From Desulfuromonas acetexigens (GTDB lineage: Bacteria; Desulfobacterota; Desulfuromonadia; Desulfuromonadales; Trichloromonadaceae): 64,000 bases of DNA. Under the pieces are notes generated by a model. It was not told the origin of the DNA. It worked only from the letters and a program-made list of their open reading frames with translations, and did not search any database. This document shows, piece by piece, positions 27,382 to 36,015 of this stretch; position 1 is the first letter of the stretch; every line of letters begins with the position of its first letter. Location: NCBI RefSeq assembly GCF_900111775.1, contig NZ_FOJJ01000002.1, forward strand, positions 61,433 through 125,432, read 5' to 3'. The position numbers and the translations under genes were made by a program.

Positions 27382-28236
27382 ATGCAGAGTGAATTTCAAT
27401 CGATTATCAATGCGGTGGGGGATTTGCCGCCTATGCCGATGGTGGCGACCAAAGTCGTTCAGTTGATGCAGGACCCGAATAAAACGGCGAAGGATCTGGC
27501 CGATGCCATTTCCAAAGACGCAGCCGTTTCGGCGCGCCTCCTGAAAATCGCCAATTCTTCCTTTTACAGTATGCAACGCCAGGTCAAGACGATCGAACAC
27601 GCCATCGTCATCCTCGGCGAAAAGACCTTGAAAAGCCTGGTGCTGGCCTCCAGCCTCAAGGGGGTCAACAAGACCTTCGGCCTGACGGAAAAGATGCTCT
27701 GGGAAGATTCCATCGGCGCCGCCATCGGTTCGCGCCTGGTTGCCCAGCGCTTTAAATCGTCTGATCCCGAAGAAGCCTTTCTCGGCGGCCTCTTTCGGCA
27801 CATCGGCAAGTTGGTCATGAACAACACCGATCCGGATAATTTTCTACAGATCATTCAAGGGGTGTACAACGGCGAGGGAACCTTCGAGGACCTGGAGAAG
27901 AAATTCTTCCCCTATTCCCACGCCCTGATCGGCGAAGCTGTACTGCAAAAGTGGAATTTCGCCGAAAACCTCACCCAAGTGGCCCGCCACCACGAGGATC
28001 TCGACGTTTCACGCAAAGAGCAGCCCGAACTTTACCGTCTGATCTTGACTGTCCATATCGCCGACAAGCTCTGCCGCAAGCTCGGCATCGGTCAGCGTGA
28101 ACCGGATGAAGGCCTCGATCTCTTCGAATCTCTCAAGGATAAGGCGCCGGGCATCAAACCGGAACACCTCGACAAGGTCCTGGAAGAGTTCCGGGTGATT
28201 TTCGAACGGGACCGTGACGCCTTCCTCGAAAACTGA
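27382..28236 (+). CDS. HDOD-domain signalling protein
   Basis: A 284-residue cytoplasmic protein made of one HDOD domain (about 10-210), a degenerate relative of HD phosphohydrolases that usually lacks catalysis and serves in signalling. The family features LPPMPMVATKVVQLMQDP, ISKDAAVSARLLKIANSSFY and RHIGKLVMN are present. It starts at the ATG after GGAGGAAGG. It has no receiver or GGDEF part of its own. Its role cannot be told from sequence; similar proteins affect motility, biofilm or cyclic dinucleotide output. Confidence 0.85.
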   Translation: MQSEFQSIINAVGDLPPMPMVATKVVQLMQDPNKTAKDLADAISKDAAVSARLLKIANSSFYSMQRQVKTIEHAIVILGEKTLKSLVLASSLKGVNKTFGLTEKMLWEDSIGAAIGSRLVAQRFKSSDPEEAFLGGLFRHIGKLVMNNTDPDNFLQIIQGVYNGEGTFEDLEKKFFPYSHALIGEAVLQKWNFAENLTQVARHHEDLDVSRKEQPELYRLILTVHIADKLCRKLGIGQREPDEGLDLFESLKDKAPGIKPEHLDKVLEEFRVIFERDRDAFLEN

Positions 28237-28252
28237 ACCTCAGAGCCAACGC

Positions 28253-28293
28253 GACAAAAAACGCCGGCCTCGTCAGAGTGCCGGCGTTTTTTG
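28253..28293 (+). terminator. Rho-independent terminator after the HDOD gene
   Basis: ACGCCGGC (28261-28268) pairs with GCCGGCGT (28280-28287), flanked by A and T runs; it can act in both directions. Confidence 0.85.
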
Positions 28294-28300
28294 TCGGAAA

Positions 28301-28339
28301 AGACTTCGCCCCCGCCGGAACGCATCCGACGGGGGCGAG
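28301..28339 (-). terminator. terminator-like hairpin after acnB
   Basis: A strong GC-rich stem (TTCGCCCCCGCCGGA at 28305-28319 with TCCGACGGGGGCGAG at 28325-28339) 21 bases beyond the acnB stop, followed on the minus strand by a short T-rich stretch. Confidence 0.65.
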
Positions 28340-28360
28340 TTTTATCCGGAAGGCTTCGGC

Positions 28361-30895
28361 TTACTTGCCGTAGCCTTCCATTTCATCGAACTGCAGGTAC
28401 TTGTAGATCTGCTCGGCCTTGGGCGCGACTTTTTCTTTGTAGACAGCCAGATATTCGGCCGGAGTCGGCAGTTTGCCCATGTTGGTGATGACCGCGCCGA
28501 GTTCGGCGGAGCCGAGGTAAACCTTGGCGCCGTTACCGATACGGTCGTCGAAGTTACGGGTCGAGGTGGAGAACATGTTCACTCCGTCAGGAACCCGGGC
28601 CTGGTTACCCATGCACAGCGAGCAACCGGCGATCTCGATCCGGGCGCCCATGGCGCTGTATACCGAGAAGATGGCCTCGTCCTTGAGCTGCTGCTGATCC
28701 ATGCGGGTCGGCGGGCAGATCCAGGTGCGAACGGCCGGATTGAACTTCTGGCCGCGCCAGATTTCGGCAGCGGCACGGAAGTGGCCGATGTTGGTCATAC
28801 AGGAACCGAGGAAAACATCGTGAATCTGGGTGCCGGCAACCTCGGAGAGGAGCTTGACGTCGTCCGGGTCGTTCGGGCAAGCCAAGATCGGCTCCTTGAT
28901 ATCGGCCAGGTCGATCTCGATGACCGCGGCGTACTCGGCGTTGGCATCGGCCTTGAGCAGTTTAGGCGCCTTCAGCCACTCATTGACGGCATCAATACGA
29001 TTCTGCAGGGTCTGGGGATCCTGGTAGCCCTCGGCGATCATCTTCTTCATCAGGGCGACGTTGGAGCGCAGATAGGTGCAGACCGACGCTTCGGAGAGCT
29101 GGATGCAGCCGGCGGCGGCGGAGCGCTCGGCGGCGGCGTCGGTCAGCTCGAACGCCTGTTCGACGGAGAGCTCGGGCAGACCTTCCATTTCGAGAATGCG
29201 GCCATTGAAGATGTTCTTCTTGTTCTTCTTGGGCACGGTCAGCAGGCCCTGCTTGATCGCCCAGAAGGGGATGGCGTTGACGGCGTCACGCAGGGTGATG
29301 CCGGGGTTGAACTTGCCTTTGAAACGCACCAATACCGATTCGGGCATATCCAGGGGCATGAAGCCCATGGCGCCGGCGAAGGCGACCAGACCGGAACCGG
29401 CCGGGAAGCTGATCCCCATCGGGAAGCGGGTATGCGAGTCACCGCCGGTGCCGACGGTGTCGGGGAGCAGCAGACGGTTCAACCAGCTGTGAATGACGCC
29501 GTCACCGGGGCGCAGGGCGACGCCGGCGCGCTCGGCGATGAACTTGGGCAGGTTCTTGTGCATCTTCACGTCCGCCGGCTTAGGATAGGCGGCGGTGTGG
29601 CAGAAGGACTGCATGAACATGGGCGCCTGGAACTTGAGGCAGGCCAGTTCTTTCAGCTCATCAGCGGTCATTGGGCCGGTGGTGTCCTGGGAACCGACGG
29701 TGGTCATCTTCGGCTCACAGGCGGTGCCGGGGAGAACCCCATCAACACCACAGGCCTTGCCGACCATTTTCTGCGCCAGGGAGTAGCCCTGACCGGCCTT
29801 GGGCACCGGGTTGACCGGCAGGGTAAAGATGTCGGTGGCACCCATGCCGAGGGCGGCGCGCGCCTTCTCGGTCAACGCGCGGCCGATGATCAGGGGGATA
29901 CGGCCGCCGGCACGGAATTCGTCAGGGACGGTATTGGGGGCGATTTCAAAGGTGGTGATGACCTTGCCGGCCTCATTGGTCACTTCGCCCTTTTTGGTAT
30001 TGATGATGATGACGTCGCCAGTGTTCATGGCGGTGACATCCATCTTCAGCGGCAGAGCGCCGGAATCCTGAGCGGTATTGAAGAAGATCGGAGCGATGAC
30101 GCCGCCGATGATAACGCCGCCGGTCTTCTTGTTGGGCACGGCGGGAATTTCGTTGCCGATGTGCCAAAGCACGCTGTTGCAAGCCGATTTGCGGGAGGAA
30201 CCGGTACCGACGACGTCGCCAACAAAGGCCACCTGGAAGCCGTCGGCGCGGAATTTGGCGATTTCAGCGTTCCCGGTGGGGAAGCGGGTCTTGCCCATGG
30301 CCAGAGAGTGCAGCGGAATGTCGGGGCGGCTCCAGGCGTCACCGGCCGGGGAGAAGTCGTCGGTATTGATCTCGCCGTCAACCTTGTAAACCTTGACCTT
30401 AATGGTCTCGGCCAGGGCCGGCTTGTTGGTGAACCACTCGGCATTAGCCCAGGAGGTGAGAACCTTCTTGGCGGCGGCGTTGGATTTGGCAAGGGCCGCC
30501 ACTTCGTCAAAAGCATCGTATACCAGGGTGATACCGGAAAGGGCGCAGGCGGCATCATCGGCCAGTTCGGCATCTTTGAGGGCGTCAACCAGGGGTTTGA
30601 CGTTGTAACCGCCGATCATGGTGCCGAGAATCTTGACCGCGTCCTTTTTGTTGATCAAAGGGGAGCTGACCGCGCCCTTGAGCAGCTTACCGAGGAAATC
30701 GGCTTTGACTTCGGCGGCCGGATCGACCCCCGGGGAGATGCGCTCCTTGAACAGGTTCAGCAGAAAGCTTTCCTTGCCGGCGGGGGGGGCCTGCAACAGC
30801 TTGCACAGATCAGCGGTCTGCTCGGGGCTCAGGGGAAGCGCGGGAATGCCTTGGGCCTTACGCTCTTCCTCATGCTTCAGATATGCTTCGATCAT
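28361..30895 (-). CDS. acnB: bifunctional aconitate hydratase B / 2-methylisocitrate dehydratase
   Basis: An 844-residue enzyme of the AcnB type: N-terminal HEAT-like domain (MIEAYLKHEEERKAQGIPAL), swivelling domain, then the catalytic domains. It isomerises citrate to isocitrate with a [4Fe-4S] cluster; conserved cysteines include those in HDVFLGSCMTNIGHF and in AGCSLCMGNQARV. SQDTTGPMTADELKEL is a family marker. The ATG at 30895 follows GAGGAGGAG by two bases; the frame to 30910 includes that site. The promoter at 31031-31065 overlaps the shared TGYATAC operator, so expression is probably tuned with icd and frdCAB. Confidence 0.96.
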   Translation of the reverse strand: MIEAYLKHEEERKAQGIPALPLSPEQTADLCKLLQAPPAGKESFLLNLFKERISPGVDPAAEVKADFLGKLLKGAVSSPLINKKDAVKILGTMIGGYNVKPLVDALKDAELADDAACALSGITLVYDAFDEVAALAKSNAAAKKVLTSWANAEWFTNKPALAETIKVKVYKVDGEINTDDFSPAGDAWSRPDIPLHSLAMGKTRFPTGNAEIAKFRADGFQVAFVGDVVGTGSSRKSACNSVLWHIGNEIPAVPNKKTGGVIIGGVIAPIFFNTAQDSGALPLKMDVTAMNTGDVIIINTKKGEVTNEAGKVITTFEIAPNTVPDEFRAGGRIPLIIGRALTEKARAALGMGATDIFTLPVNPVPKAGQGYSLAQKMVGKACGVDGVLPGTACEPKMTTVGSQDTTGPMTADELKELACLKFQAPMFMQSFCHTAAYPKPADVKMHKNLPKFIAERAGVALRPGDGVIHSWLNRLLLPDTVGTGGDSHTRFPMGISFPAGSGLVAFAGAMGFMPLDMPESVLVRFKGKFNPGITLRDAVNAIPFWAIKQGLLTVPKKNKKNIFNGRILEMEGLPELSVEQAFELTDAAAERSAAAGCIQLSEASVCTYLRSNVALMKKMIAEGYQDPQTLQNRIDAVNEWLKAPKLLKADANAEYAAVIEIDLADIKEPILACPNDPDDVKLLSEVAGTQIHDVFLGSCMTNIGHFRAAAEIWRGQKFNPAVRTWICPPTRMDQQQLKDEAIFSVYSAMGARIEIAGCSLCMGNQARVPDGVNMFSTSTRNFDDRIGNGAKVYLGSAELGAVITNMGKLPTPAEYLAVYKEKVAPKAEQIYKYLQFDEMEGYGK

Positions 30896-31030
30896 CTCTC
30901 TCCTCCTCAATGTAGTGGGGACGCTCTCCTTACGGAGCGGCCCCTTGAAAACTGCCGGCAGAGGTCTCTACTAAAAGCCTGCCAATTCGGTAAAAACGGT
31001 GCGTGAATCCGCGCGACGGAACCGGAAACC

Positions 31031-31065
31031 TGCATACTGTATACGATTGCGCGGGTTATTGTCAA
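31031..31065 (-). promoter_or_regulatory. acnB promoter with overlapping TCA-regulon operator
   Basis: On the minus strand, TTGACA (31065-31060), a 16-base spacer and TATACA (31043-31038). The -10 box lies inside a 15-base palindrome, TGCATACTGTATACG (31031-31045, plus strand), the same motif as upstream of icd and frdC. A protein bound there would block RNA polymerase, so a repressor is likely. Confidence 0.7.
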
Positions 31066-31185
31066 CGCGGAAGTCGTTCAAAAATAAACCCTTGGCGGGA
31101 TACTGAAGAGGGGTTTCATGGCGGAAAGGATTAAAATGGCGCGACGGGCGGAACGGTTTGGCCAAGGGGTCGGATAATCCGCCCT

Positions 31186-32373
31186 TTAGCGCGGACCGTT
31201 GAACTCGATGCCAAAAAAACTGACATCATCCCCCGGCAGTCGCCCCCGTCCGTAGCCCTGAAGGTCAGACATGAGGCCGTGTATCACCCGCTTCAGGGGA
31301 AGATGACGATGGCGCAGAAGAAAATCGAGCAAGCGGCCGTCGCCGTAGGGTTCGCCGTCGGGGGAGAAATGTTCGGTTACGCCGTCCGAGTAGAGATAGA
31401 GACGGTCCGCTGGCGCCAGCTGCACCTGCCCCTCCCGGTAGGGAAGCACGCCGCCGAGACCGACCAGGGTTCCCCCCTCGCCGAGCAAATCCCAGGACCC
31501 GTCAGCCCGCACCAGGATCGGCGCCGGGTGTCCACCGTTACAGTAGCGTACCCTGCCGGTGCGGGGGTCAAGCAGCAAATAGACGATACTGAAGAACTTC
31601 TCGAATCGTTCGAAGGGGTATTCCTTATCGAGTGCGGTCAGGACCTCGGCGGGACCCGACACCTCGAAATAGGGCGGGCGGTCGAGAACCCTCTTGACCA
31701 GACGTCCGGTTTGCGCCGTCAGGCTTTGATAGACAGAAACCGTCACCATCGCCGAAGGGATGCCGTGACCGCTCACATCGATCAGATAGACCATCAGGGC
31801 GTCTTCTGAAAGGGGGGCCAGATAAAAGAGATCGCCGCCGACGGTTTCGCAGGGGAGAAATTCCCAGGCGAAAGAAAAGGCGTCGCTCTGGGGGAGGGAA
31901 CGGGGGAGCAGGCTACGCTGGATATGGGAAGCGGAAGCGAGGCTCTGCTCGCTTTCAATCTGGCGCATCAGCAGCTGTTCCTCGGCCAGCATCCGCGCCT
32001 GGAAAAGCTGACGCATCCTGAGTAGCAAACCGACCTGTTCGAGCACATGGTCGCGATCTTCGGGATTGACGATGGTGGCCCAGGCACGGGGGGTCAGTTC
32101 CCGCATCCGTCCCTGCTCCATCCCCTTCGAGGCAAAGCGCAAACAAGGGATATCGGCCGCGAGCAGCTGGGCTTCGAAAGCACCACGCAGGTCGCCGGAG
32201 GCGCGGGCCAGCAGTTCGGCATCGAGCAGCACCAGGGCCGGAGACTGACGCAGACATTCTCCCGCCGCGATGATTTCACCGGCATGAAGGATTTCATGGC
32301 CGACGCTGTCGAGAATCCCCCCCAATCCGCAGCGGTCGGAATCGGCACTGGTGAGAAGAATTTTTTCCCGCAT
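31186..32373 (-). CDS. receiver-like/PP2C-type (SpoIIE/RsbU) serine phosphatase
   Basis: A 395-residue cytoplasmic protein with an N-terminal receiver-like domain (about 1-125) and a C-terminal SpoIIE/RsbU phosphatase (about 165-395). The phosphatase metal sites are visible in ETVGGDLFYL, YLIDVSGHGIPSAM, YCNGGHPAPILV, YLYSDGVTEHF and GDDVSFFGIEF. Proteins of this kind dephosphorylate anti-sigma-factor antagonists in partner-switching pathways. The receiver part is divergent: LVLLDAELL may hold the Asp, but the usual acidic pair is replaced by TSADSD. No anti-sigma or antagonist gene lies next to it. Confidence 0.85.
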   Translation of the reverse strand: MREKILLTSADSDRCGLGGILDSVGHEILHAGEIIAAGECLRQSPALVLLDAELLARASGDLRGAFEAQLLAADIPCLRFASKGMEQGRMRELTPRAWATIVNPEDRDHVLEQVGLLLRMRQLFQARMLAEEQLLMRQIESEQSLASASHIQRSLLPRSLPQSDAFSFAWEFLPCETVGGDLFYLAPLSEDALMVYLIDVSGHGIPSAMVTVSVYQSLTAQTGRLVKRVLDRPPYFEVSGPAEVLTALDKEYPFERFEKFFSIVYLLLDPRTGRVRYCNGGHPAPILVRADGSWDLLGEGGTLVGLGGVLPYREGQVQLAPADRLYLYSDGVTEHFSPDGEPYGDGRLLDFLLRHRHLPLKRVIHGLMSDLQGYGRGRLPGDDVSFFGIEFNGPR

Positions 32374-32483
32374 TGCACAGAACTCCAGGGAAGGAGAATC
32401 GTTCCATTGCCTTCTTTTAAGCTAAACACAGCCGGCCAAGGCTGGCAAATGTATTTTCCCGGCGGGGAACTTCCGCGAATCCC

Positions 32484-34385
32484 TCATCCCCCCTGGTTAC
32501 GGGTTTCGAGTTCCTCCCAGCGCGCAAAGAGCTGTTCCAGCCGAGAATCCAGATCCCCCAAGGATTTAGCCACTTCTGCCAAATGCAGGCGGTCCCCCAG
32601 TTGCGCCGGATCGGCGAGTAACTGTTCATATTCGGCCTTGCTCTGTTCCAGTTCGGCGATTTCCCGCTCCACCGCTTCGAGTTCGAGCTTTTCCTTGTAA
32701 CCGAGACCGATCTTCTTCCGCGCCTTTGGCTCGGCGACGGCTGGTTTCGCCTCAAGTTTGCGCGCCTGCCGTTCACCCTCTTCCCGCAATTCCTGAAAAC
32801 GCAGAAAATCCTCGTAATTCCCTTCGTAATAGACCACCTTCCCGGATTCCTCGAAATGGAGGATGCCGGTGGCAACCCGGTCGAGAAACCAGCGGTCGTG
32901 GGTCACCACCAGCACACAGCCGGGGAAATCGGCAAAGGCCTCTTCCAGCACCTGCATGGTCGGGATGTCGAGGTCGTTGGTCGGCTCGTCGAGAATGAGC
33001 AGATTGGCCCCCTGGAGCATCAGGCAGGCTAGCAAAAGCCGTGCCCGTTCGCCGCCGGAGAGGGTGCTGATGCGTTTGCGCTGCTCCCCGGCGGGGAAGA
33101 GGAAATCCTCCAGATAGCCGATCTTGTGCCGTTTCTGCCCGGCGACCTCGACCCATTCCCCCTCCCCGAGCGCCTCATGGACAAATTGCTCAGGATCGAG
33201 TCCGCTGCGAGCCTGGTCAAGATAGCCGATGCGGGTGTTGCTGCCGAGGACCACCTCGCCGGCGGTGGCCGCCAGTTCCCCGAGCACGGTCTTGAGCAGA
33301 CTGGTCTTGCCGCAGCCGTTGGGACCAAGAATACCGATGCGTTCGCCTTTACGCAGGATGAAGGAGAGCTCCTCGACCAGGCGGCGGCCGCCGAGCTTTA
33401 TCCCCAGGTCGCGAAATTCGAGAATGGTTCCGCCGAGACGCTGCTCGGCAGCAAACTCCAGCTTGACGTCGCGTACCCGTAAATCTTTTTTCTGCCCGCG
33501 CAGCTCATCGACCCGACCGATGCGCGCCTTCTGCTTGGTGGTGCGCGCCTTGGGGCCCCGGTGCAGCCAGGCCTCCTCGCGGCGCAACAGGTTCATCAGG
33601 CGGCTCTGGGATCGGCCTTCGGCTTCGAGCCGCTCCTGTTTCTGCCGCAGATAGTCGCTGTAGTTGCCCCGATACTGGGTCATTACCCCCTGCTCCAGTT
33701 CGAACATGCGACCCACCACCCGATCGAGAAAGTAGCGGTCGTGGGTCACCAGCATGACCGCGCCGGCATACTGGCGCAGCATAACTTCGAGGGCGGCGAT
33801 GGTCTCGGCGTCGAGATGGTTGGTCGGCTCGTCGAGGAGCAAGAGCTCCGGCTCGCGCAAAAACATCCCGGCCAGAGCCACCTTTTTGACCCAGCCGCCG
33901 GAGAGCTCCCCGACCCGCTGGGACATTTCGACGATGCCGAAGCGGCCGGAGATGTCGGCGATACGATGACCGAGATCCCAGGCGCCATGATGATCGAGCC
34001 AGAGTTGCAACGTCTGCTGTTCCGTCAACAGCCGTTCCCCTTCGTCGGCGCCGACGGCGGGCAAGCGCGCGGCGATTTCATGGAAACGTTCCAGTTTTCG
34101 GCGCGCCTCGTCCAGCGCCCGCTCCAGGGTTTCGGCGATCGTCAGATCGGGATCAAGTTCCGGTTCCTGGGGCAGATAGGCCGCCGTCAACCCCCGCTTG
34201 CGCATCACCTCGCCGGCATCGGCATCCTCGCCACCGGAGAGCACCCGCAGCAGGGTCGACTTGCCACAACCATTGCGGCCGATGACCCCCACCTTCTCGC
34301 CCTCGGCCACGGCGAAAACGAGGCCGTCGAGCACCAGGCGCGCGCCGTAACTCTTGTGTAGCCCATTGACATCGATCACATTCAT
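32484..34385 (-). CDS. uup: ABC-F family ATPase Uup
   Basis: A 633-residue soluble protein with two ABC ATPase cassettes: Walker A GRNGCGKST and GPNGCGKTS, signatures LSGGW and LSGGERA, Walker B LLLLDEPTNHLD and LLILDEPTNDLD. A charged linker lies between them and a C-terminal coiled coil (about 560-630, YKEKLELEAVEREIAELEQS) marks the Uup subgroup. ABC-F proteins act on the ribosome; Uup affects DNA stability and ribosome function. The start at 34385 (MNVIDVNGLHKSYG) has GAGAGGA upstream; the frame continues to 34469 without signs of coding. Confidence 0.92.
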   Translation of the reverse strand: MNVIDVNGLHKSYGARLVLDGLVFAVAEGEKVGVIGRNGCGKSTLLRVLSGGEDADAGEVMRKRGLTAAYLPQEPELDPDLTIAETLERALDEARRKLERFHEIAARLPAVGADEGERLLTEQQTLQLWLDHHGAWDLGHRIADISGRFGIVEMSQRVGELSGGWVKKVALAGMFLREPELLLLDEPTNHLDAETIAALEVMLRQYAGAVMLVTHDRYFLDRVVGRMFELEQGVMTQYRGNYSDYLRQKQERLEAEGRSQSRLMNLLRREEAWLHRGPKARTTKQKARIGRVDELRGQKKDLRVRDVKLEFAAEQRLGGTILEFRDLGIKLGGRRLVEELSFILRKGERIGILGPNGCGKTSLLKTVLGELAATAGEVVLGSNTRIGYLDQARSGLDPEQFVHEALGEGEWVEVAGQKRHKIGYLEDFLFPAGEQRKRISTLSGGERARLLLACLMLQGANLLILDEPTNDLDIPTMQVLEEAFADFPGCVLVVTHDRWFLDRVATGILHFEESGKVVYYEGNYEDFLRFQELREEGERQARKLEAKPAVAEPKARKKIGLGYKEKLELEAVEREIAELEQSKAEYEQLLADPAQLGDRLHLAEVAKSLGDLDSRLEQLFARWEELETRNQGG

Positions 34386-34496
34386 GCGTTTCGTCCTCTC
34401 GAAATCACTTCCCGTCAGCGACGGAGCGGCCCTCATATATACAGGATGCGCCGAAAAATACCAAATCAATCCCCAAGTAAGGGCGCCGGCAACGAT

Positions 34497-34515
34497 TGTG
34501 ACTTATTCTGTCACA
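34497..34515. promoter_or_regulatory. palindrome in the divergent uup / small-gene control region
   Basis: TGTGACTTATTCTGTCACA has perfect 6-base arms around a 7-base centre. The half-site TGTGA resembles CRP/FNR-family sites, but the spacing is one base longer than the usual 16-base form. It may be an operator or chance. Confidence 0.35.
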
Positions 34516-34561
34516 CAACCGGCAGATCATCGGACCATCCCACCAGAAAGGAATGATGGCC

Positions 34562-34819
34562 ATGTTCGAAATGTTGATGCTTTTGGGCTTTTTTGTCATC
34601 GGTTTTTCCCATCTCATCCCCCCTTCCGGCCCGCGGCCGGAACGAGAAAGGCCGCCCGCGAAAACCACGCCGGCGACTGAACGCCACTATCCCCGGGGGC
34701 AGCGACCGGCGGCGCGAGGGAGGGCAAAGGCAACATCCCCGGTCCGTCGAGAAGAGCGGTCGGTGCCGAGCGCCACATCAGCGCCGAGCGCCCTAGGCAA
34801 AATTCGGCGGCTGTGCTAA
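34562..34819 (+). CDS. small predicted membrane protein
   Basis: An 85-residue frame from the ATG at 34562, nine bases after AGAAAGGA. The first 20 residues (MFEMLMLLGFFVIGFSHLIP) form one hydrophobic helix; the rest is rich in Pro, Arg and Ala and has no fold that I can see. The clear ribosome site is the main support. The Arg/Ala-rich tail could be translated noise, so the true end of the functional part is uncertain. Confidence 0.4.
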   Translation: MFEMLMLLGFFVIGFSHLIPPSGPRPERERPPAKTTPATERHYPRGQRPAARGRAKATSPVRREERSVPSATSAPSALGKIRRLC

Positions 34820-34825
34820 CCTCGC

Positions 34826-34850
34826 CATCGACCCGAGTTTCGGGTCGATG
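34826..34850. terminator. perfect hairpin between two plus-strand genes
   Basis: CATCGACCCG and CGGGTCGATG form a 10-base perfect stem with loop AGTTT, without a T run. It may end or process the upstream transcript, or shape the leader of the next gene, whose TTG start lies 22 bases on. Confidence 0.45.
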
Positions 34851-34871
34851 ACCTATTTGGGAGGCCTGCTT

Positions 34872-36005
34872 TTGTTCAAGACACGCGCCCTGGCGACCCT
34901 ACTCTTCTGGCTGGCCCTGACCGGCGTTCCCCAGGCCGAAACCGGGCTCAGCCAGCGCCAGTGGGTGGTCAGCCTGGTGGAAGCCCTCGGCTGGTCCTTC
35001 GGCCTCCCCGACCACCCCCAGGACCTCGACTATCACCGTCTCCTCGATGGCCGGCGGCAATGGCGCATCGAAGGCGAGGAGAGCTTTCAGCCCGGCGATG
35101 CGGTCTCGGTCAAAACCTTCGAAACCTTCGGCCCCTACAGCGGCTCCGGCTGGCTCAACGGACTCTCCGGCCGTACCTCTGCCACCCTGCGCTTTCTCCT
35201 TCCGCATAGCGGAAATTATCGACTCAGCGCGGCCCTGCGCCGCCCGGGGCACCGCATCACCCTCGGCGGCCGCACCTGGGAGGCCGACGGTCCCCTGGAG
35301 TTTGGTCGGGTGGTGCTCGGGGAGGTCGAGTTGACCCCCGGTATGCAGGAAGTGCTCATCGATCTCCCCCCCGACGGCAGTTTCGATTATCTGGAACTGA
35401 GCGCCCCGGAACAGTCACTGATCGAACCTCTCGGTGGCTGGCACTTCGAAGAAGCGCTAACTGCCGAGGTTCTGGCCCTTTCCGTAATCCAGTTGTTACA
35501 TCTCGAAGCCGCCCTTCCCCCGACCCCCGAAACCTTCATCATCGAGGCAGAAGATGCCGCCTTTCGTCAGGGGGCCGAGCCGACCGAAGCGCGCCTGCTG
35601 GGAGAACCGAGCGGCGGGCTTTGGCTACGGGCCGGTAACCTCGCGGGGAAACTCCGCCTCGATTTTTTCCTCCCCAGCCCCGGCATCTGGACCCTGAGCC
35701 TGCGCGGCGCCGGCGAAACGCCGATCTTGGCCCGACTCGACAAGCGCCGAACCTTGAACTATCCCAGTCCGGGCTACCTGCAGGATCAGGCTCTCGGTTC
35801 GCTTCTGCTCGGGGAGGGAAATCACTCCCTAGAGCTGCAGCTGCCGCCGCGCACGGGGATCGACTATCTCCGCCTCGACCGGCGCGCCTCCCGGGGGGAA
35901 GATTATCGCCGCCTGGTCGGACTGCCCCCGGAGGGTGTGTCGTTCAACCCGACCCAGATCGATCGGCTGCTCGCCCTGCTGGCGGCCATCGGCGCGCCGC
36001 GCTGA
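34872..36005 (+). CDS. exported protein with two carbohydrate-binding-like domains
   Basis: A 377-residue exported protein of unknown function. The best start is a TTG at 34872, seven bases after GGGAGG, giving a signal peptide (MFKTRALATLLFWLALTGVP, with Q-A-E next). The mature part looks like two similar beta-sandwich modules (about 55-170 and 215-340). Each begins with a phrase like FIIEAEDAAF or WRIEGEESFQPGDA and ends with a phrase like GSFDYLELSAPE or GIDYLRLDRRA, the pattern of CBM6/CBM35-type ligand-binding folds. It lies 10 bases before comEC and is probably co-transcribed with it. A role in DNA uptake or surface binding is only inferred. Confidence 0.7.
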   Translation: MFKTRALATLLFWLALTGVPQAETGLSQRQWVVSLVEALGWSFGLPDHPQDLDYHRLLDGRRQWRIEGEESFQPGDAVSVKTFETFGPYSGSGWLNGLSGRTSATLRFLLPHSGNYRLSAALRRPGHRITLGGRTWEADGPLEFGRVVLGEVELTPGMQEVLIDLPPDGSFDYLELSAPEQSLIEPLGGWHFEEALTAEVLALSVIQLLHLEAALPPTPETFIIEAEDAAFRQGAEPTEARLLGEPSGGLWLRAGNLAGKLRLDFFLPSPGIWTLSLRGAGETPILARLDKRRTLNYPSPGYLQDQALGSLLLGEGNHSLELQLPPRTGIDYLRLDRRASRGEDYRRLVGLPPEGVSFNPTQIDRLLALLAAIGAPR

Positions 36006-36015
36006 GAAGAACACC

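Noticed and set aside
28214..31006. Open frame of 930 codons on the plus strand
   Set aside because: It is antisense to acnB over its whole length; the minus frame is a clear full-length aconitase with ribosome site and promoter.
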